From: Kitasatospora acidiphila
GTDB taxonomy: Bacteria; Actinomycetota; Actinomycetes; Streptomycetales; Streptomycetaceae
Length of the DNA: 64,000 nucleotides
NCBI RefSeq assembly: GCF_006636205.1
Contig: NZ_VIGB01000003.1
Location: forward strand, 7,318,501 to 7,382,500
Direction: 5' to 3'
A program made the translations under genes and the position numbers. The notes beneath the pieces are model-generated. The model saw only the letters and a program-made list of their open reading frames with translations. It made no database searches and had not been told where the DNA came from. Shown here one piece after another: positions 8,974 through 16,955 of the stretch; the first letter of the stretch is position 1, and every line of letters begins with the position of its first letter.

Positions 8974-9903
8974 GTGATCGGACATCAGCGGGCGGCCGGA
9001 GCCGTGGTCGGTTCTGCCGTGGGGGACGCCCTAGGGGCCCCGTTCGAGTTCGGCCCTGCCGGCACGTACTCCGCGCGGTTTCCCCTGCCAGGATCCGACG
9101 ACGAGATGTGCGGGGGCGGTGGCTGGGAGGCCGGCGAGGCCACCGACGACACGCAGATGGCCGTCCTGGTCGGCGAATCCCTCCTGGAGCACGGTGGGTT
9201 GGAGCTGCCGGACATCTTCGCCCGCTTCCAGCGCTGGGCCGTGTCCGAACCCAAGGACATCGGGCTGCAGACCGAGGACGTCCTGACCAACGGCATGCCC
9301 TGGAACGTGGCCGCAGCCGTCCACTTCCAGGTCAACCTACGCGCTGCCGGCAACGGTTCGCTGATGAGGGCGGCGACCTCGGCGGTGTACTTCGCCCGCA
9401 ACGGGCGCCAGGTGACCATGGATGCCGCCCGCAAGATCGCCGCCCTGACCCACGGCGACAGCGCGGCTTGGGAAGGCACCGCCATCTTCCACGAGTTGGT
9501 TCGGCTGGCCTTGGAAGGCGACGATCCCTTGGCCGCCCTCCCGGAGATCCTTACTCACGTCGATCCGCACCATCGTGACCGCTACGCCACCGTCCTCGCG
9601 CCCACCTGGCACCCGGATGACGCCACCGAGTTCAACGGCGCCGTCTGGCCCTGCCTGGGCTCTGCCGTCTGGGCAGTGCGCACCACCACCTCCTACGAGG
9701 ACGCCGTGCGTATGGCGGTCGACCTCGGCGGCGACACCGACACCGTCGCGGCTGTCACCGGCGGTCTCGCCGGTGCGATCTACGGCCTCAACGCTATCCC
9801 CACCCGCTGGACCGAACCACTCCACGTGCCTTTGCCCGGCTACGGAGGACGGGTACTGCGACTGCCGGAACTCCTCGACCTCGCACACCGTCTCGCCGCC
9901 TGA
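8974..9903 (+). CDS. ADP-ribosylglycohydrolase (DraG/ARH family)
   Basis: A 309-aa enzyme of the ADP-ribosyl-acceptor hydrolase fold, which removes ADP-ribose from proteins or related acceptors using two metal ions. The metal-site motifs are present: G-x3-GDALGAP at residues 13-23, TDDTQM near 59, GNGSLMRA in the middle, and the C-terminal GGDTDTVA. Length is normal for the family. GTG 8974 is taken as the start because homology begins at once; TAACCT sits about 7 bases before it, so a leaderless transcript is possible. It lies 414 nt after the immunity candidate of a toxin with an ADP-ribosyltransferase-like tip, which suggests it reverses the toxin's modification. Confidence 0.88.
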   Translation: MIGHQRAAGAVVGSAVGDALGAPFEFGPAGTYSARFPLPGSDDEMCGGGGWEAGEATDDTQMAVLVGESLLEHGGLELPDIFARFQRWAVSEPKDIGLQTEDVLTNGMPWNVAAAVHFQVNLRAAGNGSLMRAATSAVYFARNGRQVTMDAARKIAALTHGDSAAWEGTAIFHELVRLALEGDDPLAALPEILTHVDPHHRDRYATVLAPTWHPDDATEFNGAVWPCLGSAVWAVRTTTSYEDAVRMAVDLGGDTDTVAAVTGGLAGAIYGLNAIPTRWTEPLHVPLPGYGGRVLRLPELLDLAHRLAA

Positions 9904-10212
9904 ACCACCCCGGCTCATTTGATCGCCGGCCTTGCCGAGTAGGGCCTATGACATCCCTTACCCGGCGCCGCAGCCACCGTGAGCTGACTCGCGCTGGTCA
10001 GCCCGTCAGATGCTACGGCTCCGCCTGCGTGCTGCTTGAACTCACGGTTCGCCAGTTGGGCCGAGCAGTAGCGAGTCCGATGCGCAGGGCTTCTGGTCGA
10101 ATTTCACCCGTTCGTGACGTCACATCCGGGCGAGCCTCGCCTGGCTGGTGTCGGCGGATCCATGCTCGGAGCACGGTGTTCGATCGTCGGCCTGCGGGAG
10201 GAGAGGTCAACC
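9904..10212. other. intergenic, no gene recognised
   Basis: No recognisable coding sequence. The right end holds a purine-rich stretch (gggaggagagg, 10196-10206) that serves as the ribosome site of the recombinase gene. Confidence 0.4.
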
Positions 10213-10218
10213 GTGGTG

Positions 10219-11680
10219 ATGGGCCGTTCGGCGAGCGGGGGCGCGCATGTTGTGCCAGATGCAGGGCCAGGTGCTTTGGCCATGTGGGCGCGTGAACGTG
10301 GAGGGACGACCCAGGCCCAGACATCCGAGAAGGCCGGGCTTCGGTTCGCGTTCTACGGCACGGGTCTCCACCGAGGACCATCAGGACCCCGCCACCTCGC
10401 GTGCCTGGCAGCTGCTGAGGGCCGAGTCCCTGGTCTCAGGCCACGGCCGTATCGTCGCGGGGTTCTTCGACGTCGGCCACAGCCGTTCCCTGCCATGGGC
10501 GCGTCGTCCCGAGGCCGCCCAGCTCCTCGCCGCCATGGCCGATCCGGACCGGGCTTTCGACGCGATTGTTATCGGCTCCAGCGAACGCGCTTTCCACGGT
10601 AACCAGTTCAGCGTCATGGCCCCGCTGTTCGAGCACTACGGGGTTGCCGTGTGGATCCCCGAACTGGGCGGCGCGGCGGACCCGGCGATCGCCGGCCACG
10701 AGGAGCTGATGGTTCTTCTCGGCATCCTCGCCAAGCGCGAGATCACCCGGACCCGGATCCGAGTCCGCTCCGCGATGACGGTCCAGGCCCGCGATCAGGG
10801 CCGCTACCTGGGCGGGCGACCACCGTACGGGTACCGGCTGGTCGACGCGGGCCCGCACCCCAACCGGGCCTGGGCCCTTCGCGGCATGCGCATCCGGCGC
10901 TTGGACGTCGATCCGGAGTGTGGGCCGATCGTCAGGTGGATCTTCGCGCAGCGCCTGGCCGGGCACAGCATGGCCCGGATCACCCGCGCCCTCAACGACA
11001 CGGCTGTCCCGTGCCCCTCGGCCGCCGACCGTGACCGCAACCCGCACCGCAGCGGCGACCGGTGGACCGTGACCACGGTGCGGTACGTCCTGGCCAACCC
11101 CCGCTACACCGGCCGCCAGGTCTGGAACCGCCAGCGCACCGACCACGAGCTGATCGACCCGGACAACACCACCCTCAGGACCCGGGATGTCATGCGCTGG
11201 AACAGCCCCGAGGACTGGGCCATCTCCCGCACTCAGGCACACCCCGCGCTCGTCACCGAGGCCGACTTCGTCGCCGTCCAGCACATCCGCGCCGCACGCG
11301 AGACCGCCCCCGGCCGAACCTACCTGCTGGCCGGGCTCCTGCGCTGTCGAATCTGCGGCCGCCGGATGGAGTCCTGCTGGGCCAACCAGCGCCCCGGCTA
11401 CCGCTGCCGGCACGGCCACACCAGTGCCACCCCGAGGCCCGACCGGCCGCGCAACGCCTACGTCCGCGAGGACAGCATCCTGCCGCACCTGGCCGCCCTC
11501 GCCATCCGGCTCACGACTACCACGGCTGGCGCCGTCTCACCTGGTACGGCTGAGGCACCGAGCGTCGCCGACTGCATCGGGTACCTCCGTCACAGCAACC
11601 TGACGCTCACCTACGACCCGGAAGCGCAGACCCTGATCGCCAACACCGACCGAGAGGGGGAGAGGATTTTCATCGGCTGA
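10219..11680 (+). pseudogene. large serine recombinase (copy 1), frameshifted before the catalytic serine
   Basis: This is a homologue of the intact recombinase at 25,491-26,963. The upstream frame, from ATG 10219 (or GTG 10213/10216), ends in LRFAFYG; the catalytic block RVSTEDHQDP continues in a different frame. An extra A at 10360 explains the break (tacggcAcgggtc here, tacgggcgggtc in copy 2). Downstream everything is conserved: resolvase core, recombinase domain LGGRPPYGYRLVDAG, and zinc ribbon LLAGLLRCRICGRRM. Such enzymes integrate and excise mobile elements. As written it cannot make a full enzyme, but a single inserted base may be an artefact. Confidence 0.85.
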
Positions 11681-11735
11681 CTGCCGCCCCGAGGATCACT
11701 AGCACTAAGGAGCAGGGAGGGAGCTAAAGACCGAA

Positions 11736-11768
11736 CGCCCGTACCTGGCCGACGACCTGGTACGGGCG
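11736..11768 (+). terminator. hairpin after recombinase copy 1
   Basis: A perfect 10-bp stem (cgcccgtacc with ggtacgggcg) and 13-nt loop lie 56 nt after the recombinase stop. A similar hairpin follows copy 2 at 27012-27044. It is probably a transcription terminator, or part of the conserved attachment end. Confidence 0.6.
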
Positions 11769-11808
11769 CTAAAAACCGCTGCCGGAAACCCCGGAAACAT
11801 GTACAGCG

Positions 11809-11823
11809 TGTGTGTCCGAGGGG
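11809..11823. repeat. 15-bp att-like repeat (left copy)
   Basis: The sequence tgtgtgtccgagggg is identical to 27085-27099, where it is the reverse complement of the tRNA-Leu 3' end. Here no tRNA body follows. Its place about 130 nt after a recombinase gene matches the right-hand copy, so I read it as an attachment-site relic between two stacked elements. Confidence 0.6.
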
Positions 11824-12250
11824 TGTGCCAACCCATACGTATATGCCGCTACTGTCGGGACAACTGACAGTGCCTTAGCGGAATCGCTGCAACTGGCTAG
11901 GCCAACTGCAGATATGGTGCCTGCCGCGGATGGCGGCGCACAATGAGGGCAGCTCGGTTTCACCCGTTTGGGTGGGCTGGCGGGCGACGGGCACGGCCGG
12001 CTTCTTGCCGCCGCTCGGCAATCGGCCAGGGTACGGTTCGATGGAGGCATCGTGACTGACATTCGAGCCGTCGCGTCTCGCGGGGCGCTCCGCGATGGTG
12101 AGATCTGCTGGCTGTCGGCGCGCTCCGTGGCCGGGAGCCCGGCTGCGGCGGTGCCAAGGCTGGTGTCGTCAAGCCCCGCCGTGCGCAGGAGCCGCGGCAG
12201 CGTGCGAATGCCCACCGGTCGAGCACGCGCGATCCCGAAAGCGGCATTAA
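11824..12250. other. no recognisable gene up to the IS element
   Basis: Open frames exist on both strands, but none shows family motifs or a clear ribosome site. The segment ends in the TAA target duplication (12248-12250) of the IS copy that follows. Confidence 0.4.
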
Positions 12251-13348
12251 CTGGGCGTTTCGCCCCTGATTTCGGAGGTCAGGTTCCGCGCCAGGTGGGG
12301 GTGGCTTCGCCGGTGAGGCGGCGGGTCATCAGGTTGATCATCGCGACGTGAATCATGGCTTCGGAGCGGGCCGGGAGGGCTTCGTAGTCGCGGACCAGGC
12401 GCCGGTGGTTCATGAGCCAGCCCAGGGTTCGTTCGACGACCCAGCGGCGAGGTTGGACGACGAATCCCCTGGTGGCGGGGTCGCGTTGGACGATCTCGAC
12501 GGCGATTCCAAGGGTGGCGCCGTGCTCGACGACGGCGTTCTTGTAGCCCATGTCGGCCCAGGCCTTGCGGAGCGTGGGATGGTCGGAGGCGACCTGGGTC
12601 AGCAGTTGCCGGCCGGAGGTGCCGTCCTGGACGCTCGCGGCGGTGACCAGCACCGCAAGGAGCAGGCCGATTGTGTCGGTGATGATGCTGCGCTTGCGTC
12701 CGATGATCTTTTTGGCGGCGTCGATGCCCTGGGTTGTGGCGGGGACGTTGGTGGAGGTCTTGACGCTCTGGGAGTCCACGATGCAGGCCGTTGGCTCGGG
12801 GTTGCGACCCTCGGCCGTGCGAACGAGACGCCGTAGGAGGCCGTTGAGCTGGGCGAACACGCCGTCCTTCTGCCAGCGGGCGAAGTAGGCGTACACGGTC
12901 TGGTGGGGTGGGTAGTCGTGTGGGAGGTAGCGCCAGGGGATGCCGGTTCGATCGACGTAGAGGATCGCGTCCAATAGGTCGCGCAGGTCGTGTTCGGGCG
13001 GGCGGCCGAAGGCGAGGGCGCGCGGTGCGGGCCTGGCGCCAGGCGGTCAGGGTGGGTTCGATCAGGGCCCAGCGGGCATCGGATAGGTCGCTCGGATACG
13101 GTCGACGAGCCGTCATGATGTATGCGTACTGCTGAACTTCCCGTCTGCCCAGGTGATTCGACGTTGGGCGGACGAATGCGGCTCAGGTCTACTCCTTGGG
13201 ATGAGACAGGAGAAAGTACGCACTCCCGGCGTCATTTCGTAGACAGGCGACCCTGCTGCCACTTCGTGCACTACGGTCACCGCGGGCGGAGCGGACACAC
13301 AGCCGGAGAATCATCACCAAGCAATGCACTCAGGGGCGAAACGCCCAG
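12251..13348 (-). mobile_element. IS5-type insertion sequence, copy A
   Basis: The element is bounded by inverted ends ctgggcgtttcgcccctga (12251) and its exact complement ending at 13348, flanked by direct TAA at 12248-12250 and 13349-13351. It is 1,098 bp, two bases shorter than copy B at 16956-18055, and runs in the opposite direction. A 3-bp T-N-A target duplication is typical of IS5-family subgroups such as IS1031. Confidence 0.88.
12279..13116 (-). pseudogene. IS5-family DDE transposase, frameshifted (copy A)
   Basis: The start at 13116 reads MTARRPYPSDLSDARWALIE as in copy B, but the frame is lost after about 33 residues. At about 13018-13022 this copy has accgcgcgccctc where copy B has accgcacgcgccctc, a 2-nt deletion. 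The rest, from MDAILYVDRTGIPWRYLPHD to the end, is nearly identical to copy B and includes the DDE catalytic region (CIVDSQSVKT, then ERTLGWLMNHRRLVRDYE). As written it is non-functional, but copy B could act on its ends in trans. Confidence 0.85.
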
Positions 13349-13354
13349 TAAGAA

Positions 13355-14194
13355 GTCATCTCATTTGGTGAGTCGGCGGTAGCAAATGAGAGTGGCGGCG
13401 ATGCCGGCGAAGGCGAGGAAGTGTTCGGCCTTGCGTTCGTATCGGCGGTGGAGACGCCGGCATCCGGCGAGCCAGGCGACGGTGCGCTCGACGGTCCAGC
13501 GGTGGCGTCCCAGGCGCTCGGAGGACTCGATGCCGCGGCGGGCGATGCGCGGGGTGACGCCGCGGGACCGGAGCCATCGGCGCAGGTGGGTGTAGTCGTA
13601 GGCCTTGTCGGCGTGGAGCTTGGCGGGGCGACGTCGGCGTGGTCCGCGTCGGGAGCGGACTGGCGCGATGCCGCGTACGAGCGGTTCCAGGGCCTGGCTG
13701 TCGTGCAGGTTCGCCCCGGAGATGCCGATCGACAGGGGTAAACCGGTGCGTTCAGTGACCATGTGGATCTTTGACCCGTACCTGCCCCGATCGACAGGAT
13801 TCGGACCTGTCAGCTCCCCCTTTTCGCGGCCCTCATGTTCACCGAGTCGACCGCGCACCGCGACCAGTCCAGGTCTCCTCGGGCGCCCAGCTCGTCCAGG
13901 ACCAGGCGGTGCAGCTTCGCCCACACCCGGGCCGCGCTCCACTCTGCGAAGCGCCGGTGTGCGGTCGGTCCGGACGGGCCAAAGCACGGTGGGAGCTGGG
14001 CCCATGTGCACCCGGAGGTGGCCACGAAGATGATCGCGGCCAGCACTTCACGGTCGCCATGGCGACGCCGCCCGCCGCCCTGCGGGCGGGCCGGCGCAGC
14101 CGGGACCACCCGCTGGAACAGCTCCCACAACCCGTCCGGCAACAACCGCTCCACGATCGTCACGACCGCAGCCTACCGACCCAAATGAGATGAC
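13355..14194 (-). mobile_element. second IS5-type insertion sequence
   Basis: An 840-bp element with 14-bp perfect inverted ends: gtcatctcatttgg at 13355-13368 and ccaaatgagatgac at 14181-14194. It starts 6 nt after copy A of the other IS. Its right end runs straight into an older, truncated copy of the same element, so the insertions are nested. Confidence 0.8.
13361..14163 (-). CDS. IS5-family transposase encoded in two overlapping frames
   Basis: The first frame starts at ATG 14163 and reads MTIVERLLPDGLWELF through an N-terminal domain to AVDSVNMRAAK. The second frame continues from about 13825 with ELTGPNPVDRGRYGSKIHMV and ends TLICYRRLTK at 13361. The switch falls at a gcgaaaaggggg run (about 13815-13830 on the complement), the kind of slippery site at which two-frame IS5 transposases use -1 frameshifting. 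Catalytic residues lie in VDSVN (first D), GISGANLHDS (second D) and the ERTVAWLAG helix (E). The element may be functional. Confidence 0.75.
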
Positions 14195-14197
14195 TTT

Positions 14198-14331
14198 GTA
14201 GTCGTCGGCAGCCGGCGCGCCAGGCGACGGTGCGCTCCACCGTCCAGCGGTGGCGTCCCAGGCGCTCGGAGGATTCGATCCCGCGGCGGGCGATGCGCGG
14301 GGTGATGCCGCGGGACCGGAGCCATCGTCGG
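14198..14331 (-). pseudogene. truncated transposase relic, same family as 13361-14163
   Basis: The minus strand encodes RRWLRSRGITPRIARRGIES followed by ERLGRHRWTVERTVAW, near-identical to residues of the neighbouring transposase, then stops abruptly where the intact element begins. Both ends are missing. It looks like an older copy into which the 13355-14194 element inserted. Confidence 0.7.
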
Positions 14332-14577
14332 TACAGCGGAGTGCCGACACCTCGCTTCGCGGGCTCTGCGACCAGCGCCTCAAATGCCCTCGGCCAGCAC
14401 GACTTCTCTTCGAAGTACCGAGTGCTCCTGCTCACGCGTTATACGCCCACGGGTAGCAGCGTAAGGAGTGGCAATGACTCAACGGAGCGACGATATCTCC
14501 CGCGCGATGCCGGGTCGATTCCGGGCATTGAGGTTGCCCCAACCCGGACACCGGCGAGGGCGTCGATCAGTGAAAGG
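14332..14577. other. no gene recognised
   Basis: This is spacer between the transposase relic and the first deaminase gene. A 70-codon plus-strand frame (14468-14680) overlaps the deaminase 3' end and shows no family features. Confidence 0.35.
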
Positions 14578-15249
14578 CTACTTCCTGCTGAAGAGCGGAT
14601 CCGTCTCTTCGTGGAGCACGCCCCCGACCACCGGCATCCTTGTCCTGGGATCCCCTGGCGGCAACGTCGCGACGACCTGAGGCATTGAGATCCTTGGCAC
14701 CGTGTTGCCTGGTTGTGCCATAAGGAACTCAAGCGAGGTCCCGTAGGCCACGCCGGCCACGCGCGCAAAGACAGCACACGTCGCGCACATAGGGCATGGC
14801 TCGGCCGTCGCCACCAAGACGGTCATGGAGGCGGCAGTAAAGCTGCCTTTGTTGATGCTGTACCCCCGGAGCGCATTGAGCTCCGCATGTGCCGACGGGT
14901 CGGCGCCGCCGGTATTCGCCGCCCTCCAGACGATCTCACCATTGCCCACGTCGACAAGTACGGCGCCGTAGCCGAATGAATGAGCCGCCCCCTTCGCAAC
15001 GTCGATCGCTGCGCGCATTGCTGTGTCGAGGTTCCTGCGCACGGGCTCCGGCAATGCGTCGGGCGGCGAGGTGGGGAACTCGGGCTGGAGCGGCAGCTTC
15101 GTGGGCGGTGTGCACTGCTGGATGGGTGAGGCCTGCGCGTCTGCGCGCGCCTCACCCGAGAGCGACAGCGCCCCAACGGCACTAATGAAGAGCGCGCCTT
15201 GACGCAGCGCCTGGCGGCGATCGACCGAGTGTGGCATCGACGTCGTCAT
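14578..15249 (-). CDS. Tat-signal nucleoside deaminase-like protein, module 1
   Basis: About 223 aa. The N-terminus has a twin-arginine motif (DRRQALRQ), a hydrophobic stretch (ALFISAVGALSLSG) and a cleavage-like ARADA, so export by Tat is predicted. The body has both zinc-site motifs of the cytidine/guanine deaminase fold: HAELNAL (ligand His and catalytic Glu) and EPCPMCATC (two Cys ligands). The substrate is unknown. Start ATG 15249 shares ATGA with the stop of a short upstream ORF; ATG 15303 is an alternative. A paralogue with a near-identical signal region but a diverged core lies at 15788-16441. Exported deaminases of this sort are unusual. Confidence 0.72.
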   Translation of the reverse strand: MTTSMPHSVDRRQALRQGALFISAVGALSLSGEARADAQASPIQQCTPPTKLPLQPEFPTSPPDALPEPVRRNLDTAMRAAIDVAKGAAHSFGYGAVLVDVGNGEIVWRAANTGGADPSAHAELNALRGYSINKGSFTAASMTVLVATAEPCPMCATCAVFARVAGVAYGTSLEFLMAQPGNTVPRISMPQVVATLPPGDPRTRMPVVGGVLHEETDPLFSRK

Positions 15250-15391
15250 CGGACATCTGACCCAAATAGGCCAAAAGGCTGCGGTGTGGGTGCTCCCGAA
15301 CATGCCGCAAGTCCCATTGCATCCGACTTCGCGCAGCGCTTGCCGCCCTCGACGACGAGATCACGGTATTCCATGATCATCCCCTCTCGAT
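15004..15391. repeat. direct repeat, copy 1 (short ORF plus signal-peptide region)
   Basis: This stretch is near-identical to 16196-16589, running from within the deaminase N-terminal domain through the short ORF and its ribosome site. Identity ends just beyond the ribosome site and drops inside the deaminase core. Confidence 0.8.
15246..15374 (-). CDS. 42-aa conserved short ORF coupled to deaminase 1
   Basis: The frame starts at ATG 15374, 6 nt after a strong gagagggg ribosome site, and reads MEYRDLVVEGGKRCAKSDAM, ending PFGLFGSDVR. Its TGA overlaps the deaminase ATG in an ATGA. A matching frame precedes the second deaminase (16438-16572). Differences between the two are enriched for third-position changes (gag/gaa, gga/ggg, gcg/gca, tgt/tgc), and the only indel is a multiple of three, as expected for translated sequence. 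No known family. It could be a leader peptide controlling the deaminase, or a small partner or substrate. Confidence 0.6.
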   Translation of the reverse strand: MEYRDLVVEGGKRCAKSDAMGLAACSGAPTPQPFGLFGSDVR

Positions 15392-15787
15392 TCTCGACTA
15401 TGACTGATGCCTGAAGTAAAGCCTTTAAGCCTTTCTGCATCCCCGTCGCTCGGACGCCCGGAGAACGGGAAGACGTCGCAGGGGTCAGGCACGGCCCCGA
15501 TGCCCGCCATGCTGGGGTGCGGGGCGCAAGTCCGGACTCGATCCTGAGGCACTCAGCTGTGGCTGGCTGTCGTGCCACGAACGTGCCACGACGAGTGGCA
15601 CGTAACGGTCAACCAAGTGGTGCGGATAGAGGTTTGTCCAATCCGGGAAGAAGACGCTCTCCGGACCTCGGCTTCGATGCAGCGGGCGGCGCGTCGGGCT
15701 TCTCGATCGAGCCGGAGGCCCGTCCGGAAGATCCTTCAGTGACACCGCCAGGCCCCCGACGCCGGTCAGGGCGCGCCCGGTGCAAGG
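15381..15787. other. spacer between the two deaminase modules
   Basis: No gene recognised. The segment holds the operator-like repeat at 15571-15602 and presumably the promoter of module 1. Confidence 0.4.
15571..15602. promoter_or_regulatory. operator-like repeat upstream of module 1
   Basis: The box cgtgccac occurs twice in direct order (15571 and 15582) and is followed by its complement gtggcacg at 15595-15602. Such repeat pairs commonly bind dimeric regulators. It lies about 200 bp upstream of the short ORF of module 1 and was not found upstream of module 2. Confidence 0.35.
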
Positions 15788-16441
15788 TCACATAAAGAGC
15801 GGATCCGTCTCTTCGTGGAGCACGCCCCCGACCACCGGCATGTTCGGCAGGGGGCCCGTCGCGACGACCTGAGGCATCGAGATCCGGATCGGCATGCGGG
15901 TGGGTGGATGTCCGATGAGGAACTCGAGCGAGGTTCCGTACGCCACGCCGGCCACCCGCGAGAAGATGGCACACGTCGCGCACATAGGGCATGGCTCGGC
16001 CGTCGTCACCAAAACAGTCTTATGCAGAGCCTCCCCATCGGGGTGCAAGAGGCCGAAGTTCCGGAGCACATTGAGCTCCGCATGATTCGTTCCGGGGCCG
16101 TCGCCCCCCTTCGCCTCCGCGACGATCCGACCATCATCCACGTTGACCAGTACGGCGCCGAATCCGCGGAACCGCGGTGCCGGCGACACCACTTTGATCG
16201 CTGCGCGCATTGCTGTCTCGAGGTTCCTGCGCACGGGCTCCGGCAATGCGTCGGGCGGCGAGGTGGGGAACTCGGGCTGGAGCGGCAGCTTCGTGGGCGG
16301 TGTGCACTGCTGGATGGGTGAGGCCTGCGCGTCTGCACGTGCCTCACCCGAGAGCGACAGCGCCCCAACAGCAGCAATGAAGAAGGCGCCCTGACGCAGC
16401 GCCTGGCGGCGATCGACCGAGTGTGGCATCGACGTCGTCAT
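15788..16441 (-). CDS. Tat-signal nucleoside deaminase-like protein, module 2
   Basis: About 217 aa, paralogue of the module 1 deaminase. The first ~75 residues (twin-arginine DRRQALRQGAFF, cleavage-like ARADA, then PIQQCTPPTKLPLQPEF) are almost the same as in module 1. The core differs but keeps the zinc motifs NHAELNVL and EPCPMCATC and the shared C-terminal signature VVGGVLHEETDPLF. Export by Tat and hydrolytic deamination of an unknown base or nucleoside are inferred. Start ATG 16441 overlaps the stop of a short ORF (ATGA); ATG 16501 is the alternative. Confidence 0.72.
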   Translation of the reverse strand: MTTSMPHSVDRRQALRQGAFFIAAVGALSLSGEARADAQASPIQQCTPPTKLPLQPEFPTSPPDALPEPVRRNLETAMRAAIKVVSPAPRFRGFGAVLVNVDDGRIVAEAKGGDGPGTNHAELNVLRNFGLLHPDGEALHKTVLVTTAEPCPMCATCAIFSRVAGVAYGTSLEFLIGHPPTRMPIRISMPQVVATGPLPNMPVVGGVLHEETDPLFM

Positions 16442-16589
16442 CGGATATCTGACCCATTTAGCCCAAAAGGCTTCGGTGTGGGTGCGGGTACTCCCGGGCA
16501 TGCTGCAAGCCCCATTGCATCCGACTTCGCGTAGCGCTTGCCGCCTTCGACGACGAGATCACGGTATTCCACGATCATCCCCTCTCGAT
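16196..16589. repeat. direct repeat, copy 2
   Basis: Second copy of the 388-394 bp repeat at 15004-15391, offset by about 1.19 kb. The two mark a tandem duplication of the short ORF plus deaminase module. Confidence 0.8.
16438..16572 (-). CDS. 44-aa conserved short ORF coupled to deaminase 2
   Basis: GTG 16572 follows the same gagagggg ribosome site with the same spacing as in module 1. The product reads VEYRDLVVEGGKRYAKSDAM and ends PFGLNGSDIR, two residues longer than the module 1 version after AAC. The stop overlaps the deaminase start by 4 nt. Conservation of frame, ribosome site and coupling in both modules is the evidence that it is translated. Function unknown. Confidence 0.6.
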   Translation of the reverse strand: MEYRDLVVEGGKRYAKSDAMGLAACPGVPAPTPKPFGLNGSDIR

Positions 16590-16826
16590 CCTCCACCCAC
16601 GCCGGGTCGCGTCTGATTTGGCGGGCCTTGGTGCTTAACTCAACGTATCGGTGGTTCAGTAGTGCGACTTAAGTGTCGCGCCCGGGTTCCACTCGTTCGG
16701 GTGGGGTCGGCGCGGTCATGAACACACCCTGGCCGTGTATGGCAGTTGTCGTCCTCGATCGGCCTCTGTGACATGCAGAGACTGAGCTGCAGGCGGTGAA
16801 GCCTCGACCTCCACGACAGTCAGGCC
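16590..16826. other. no gene recognised
   Basis: Spacer that presumably carries the promoter of module 2. A small inverted repeat (gcgacttaagtgtcgc, about 16666-16681) is the only structure noted. Confidence 0.35.
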
Positions 16827-16949
16827 GCCTGGCTCGCCGGCTGCCGACGACTACATCGCCGCTACGAACGCAAGGCCGAACTCTTCCTCGCCTTCGCCGG
16901 CATCGCCGCCACCCTCATCTTCTACCGCCGACTTACCAAATGAGATGAC
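16827..16949 (+). pseudogene. transposase 3' relic with terminal repeat
   Basis: The plus strand encodes AWLAGCRRLHRRYERKAELF and continues to YRRLTK, the last 38 residues of the transposase of the 13355-14194 element, followed by its terminal repeat ccaaatgagatgac (16936-16949). It is inverted relative to that element. The 5' part is gone. IS copy B inserted 6 nt further on. Confidence 0.75.
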
Positions 16950-16955
16950 CTCTAA

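Noticed and set aside
1..10218. Search for a further 15-bp att repeat marking the left end of the older element
   Set aside because: No third copy was seen by eye in this stretch; the left boundary is probably outside the window or decayed.
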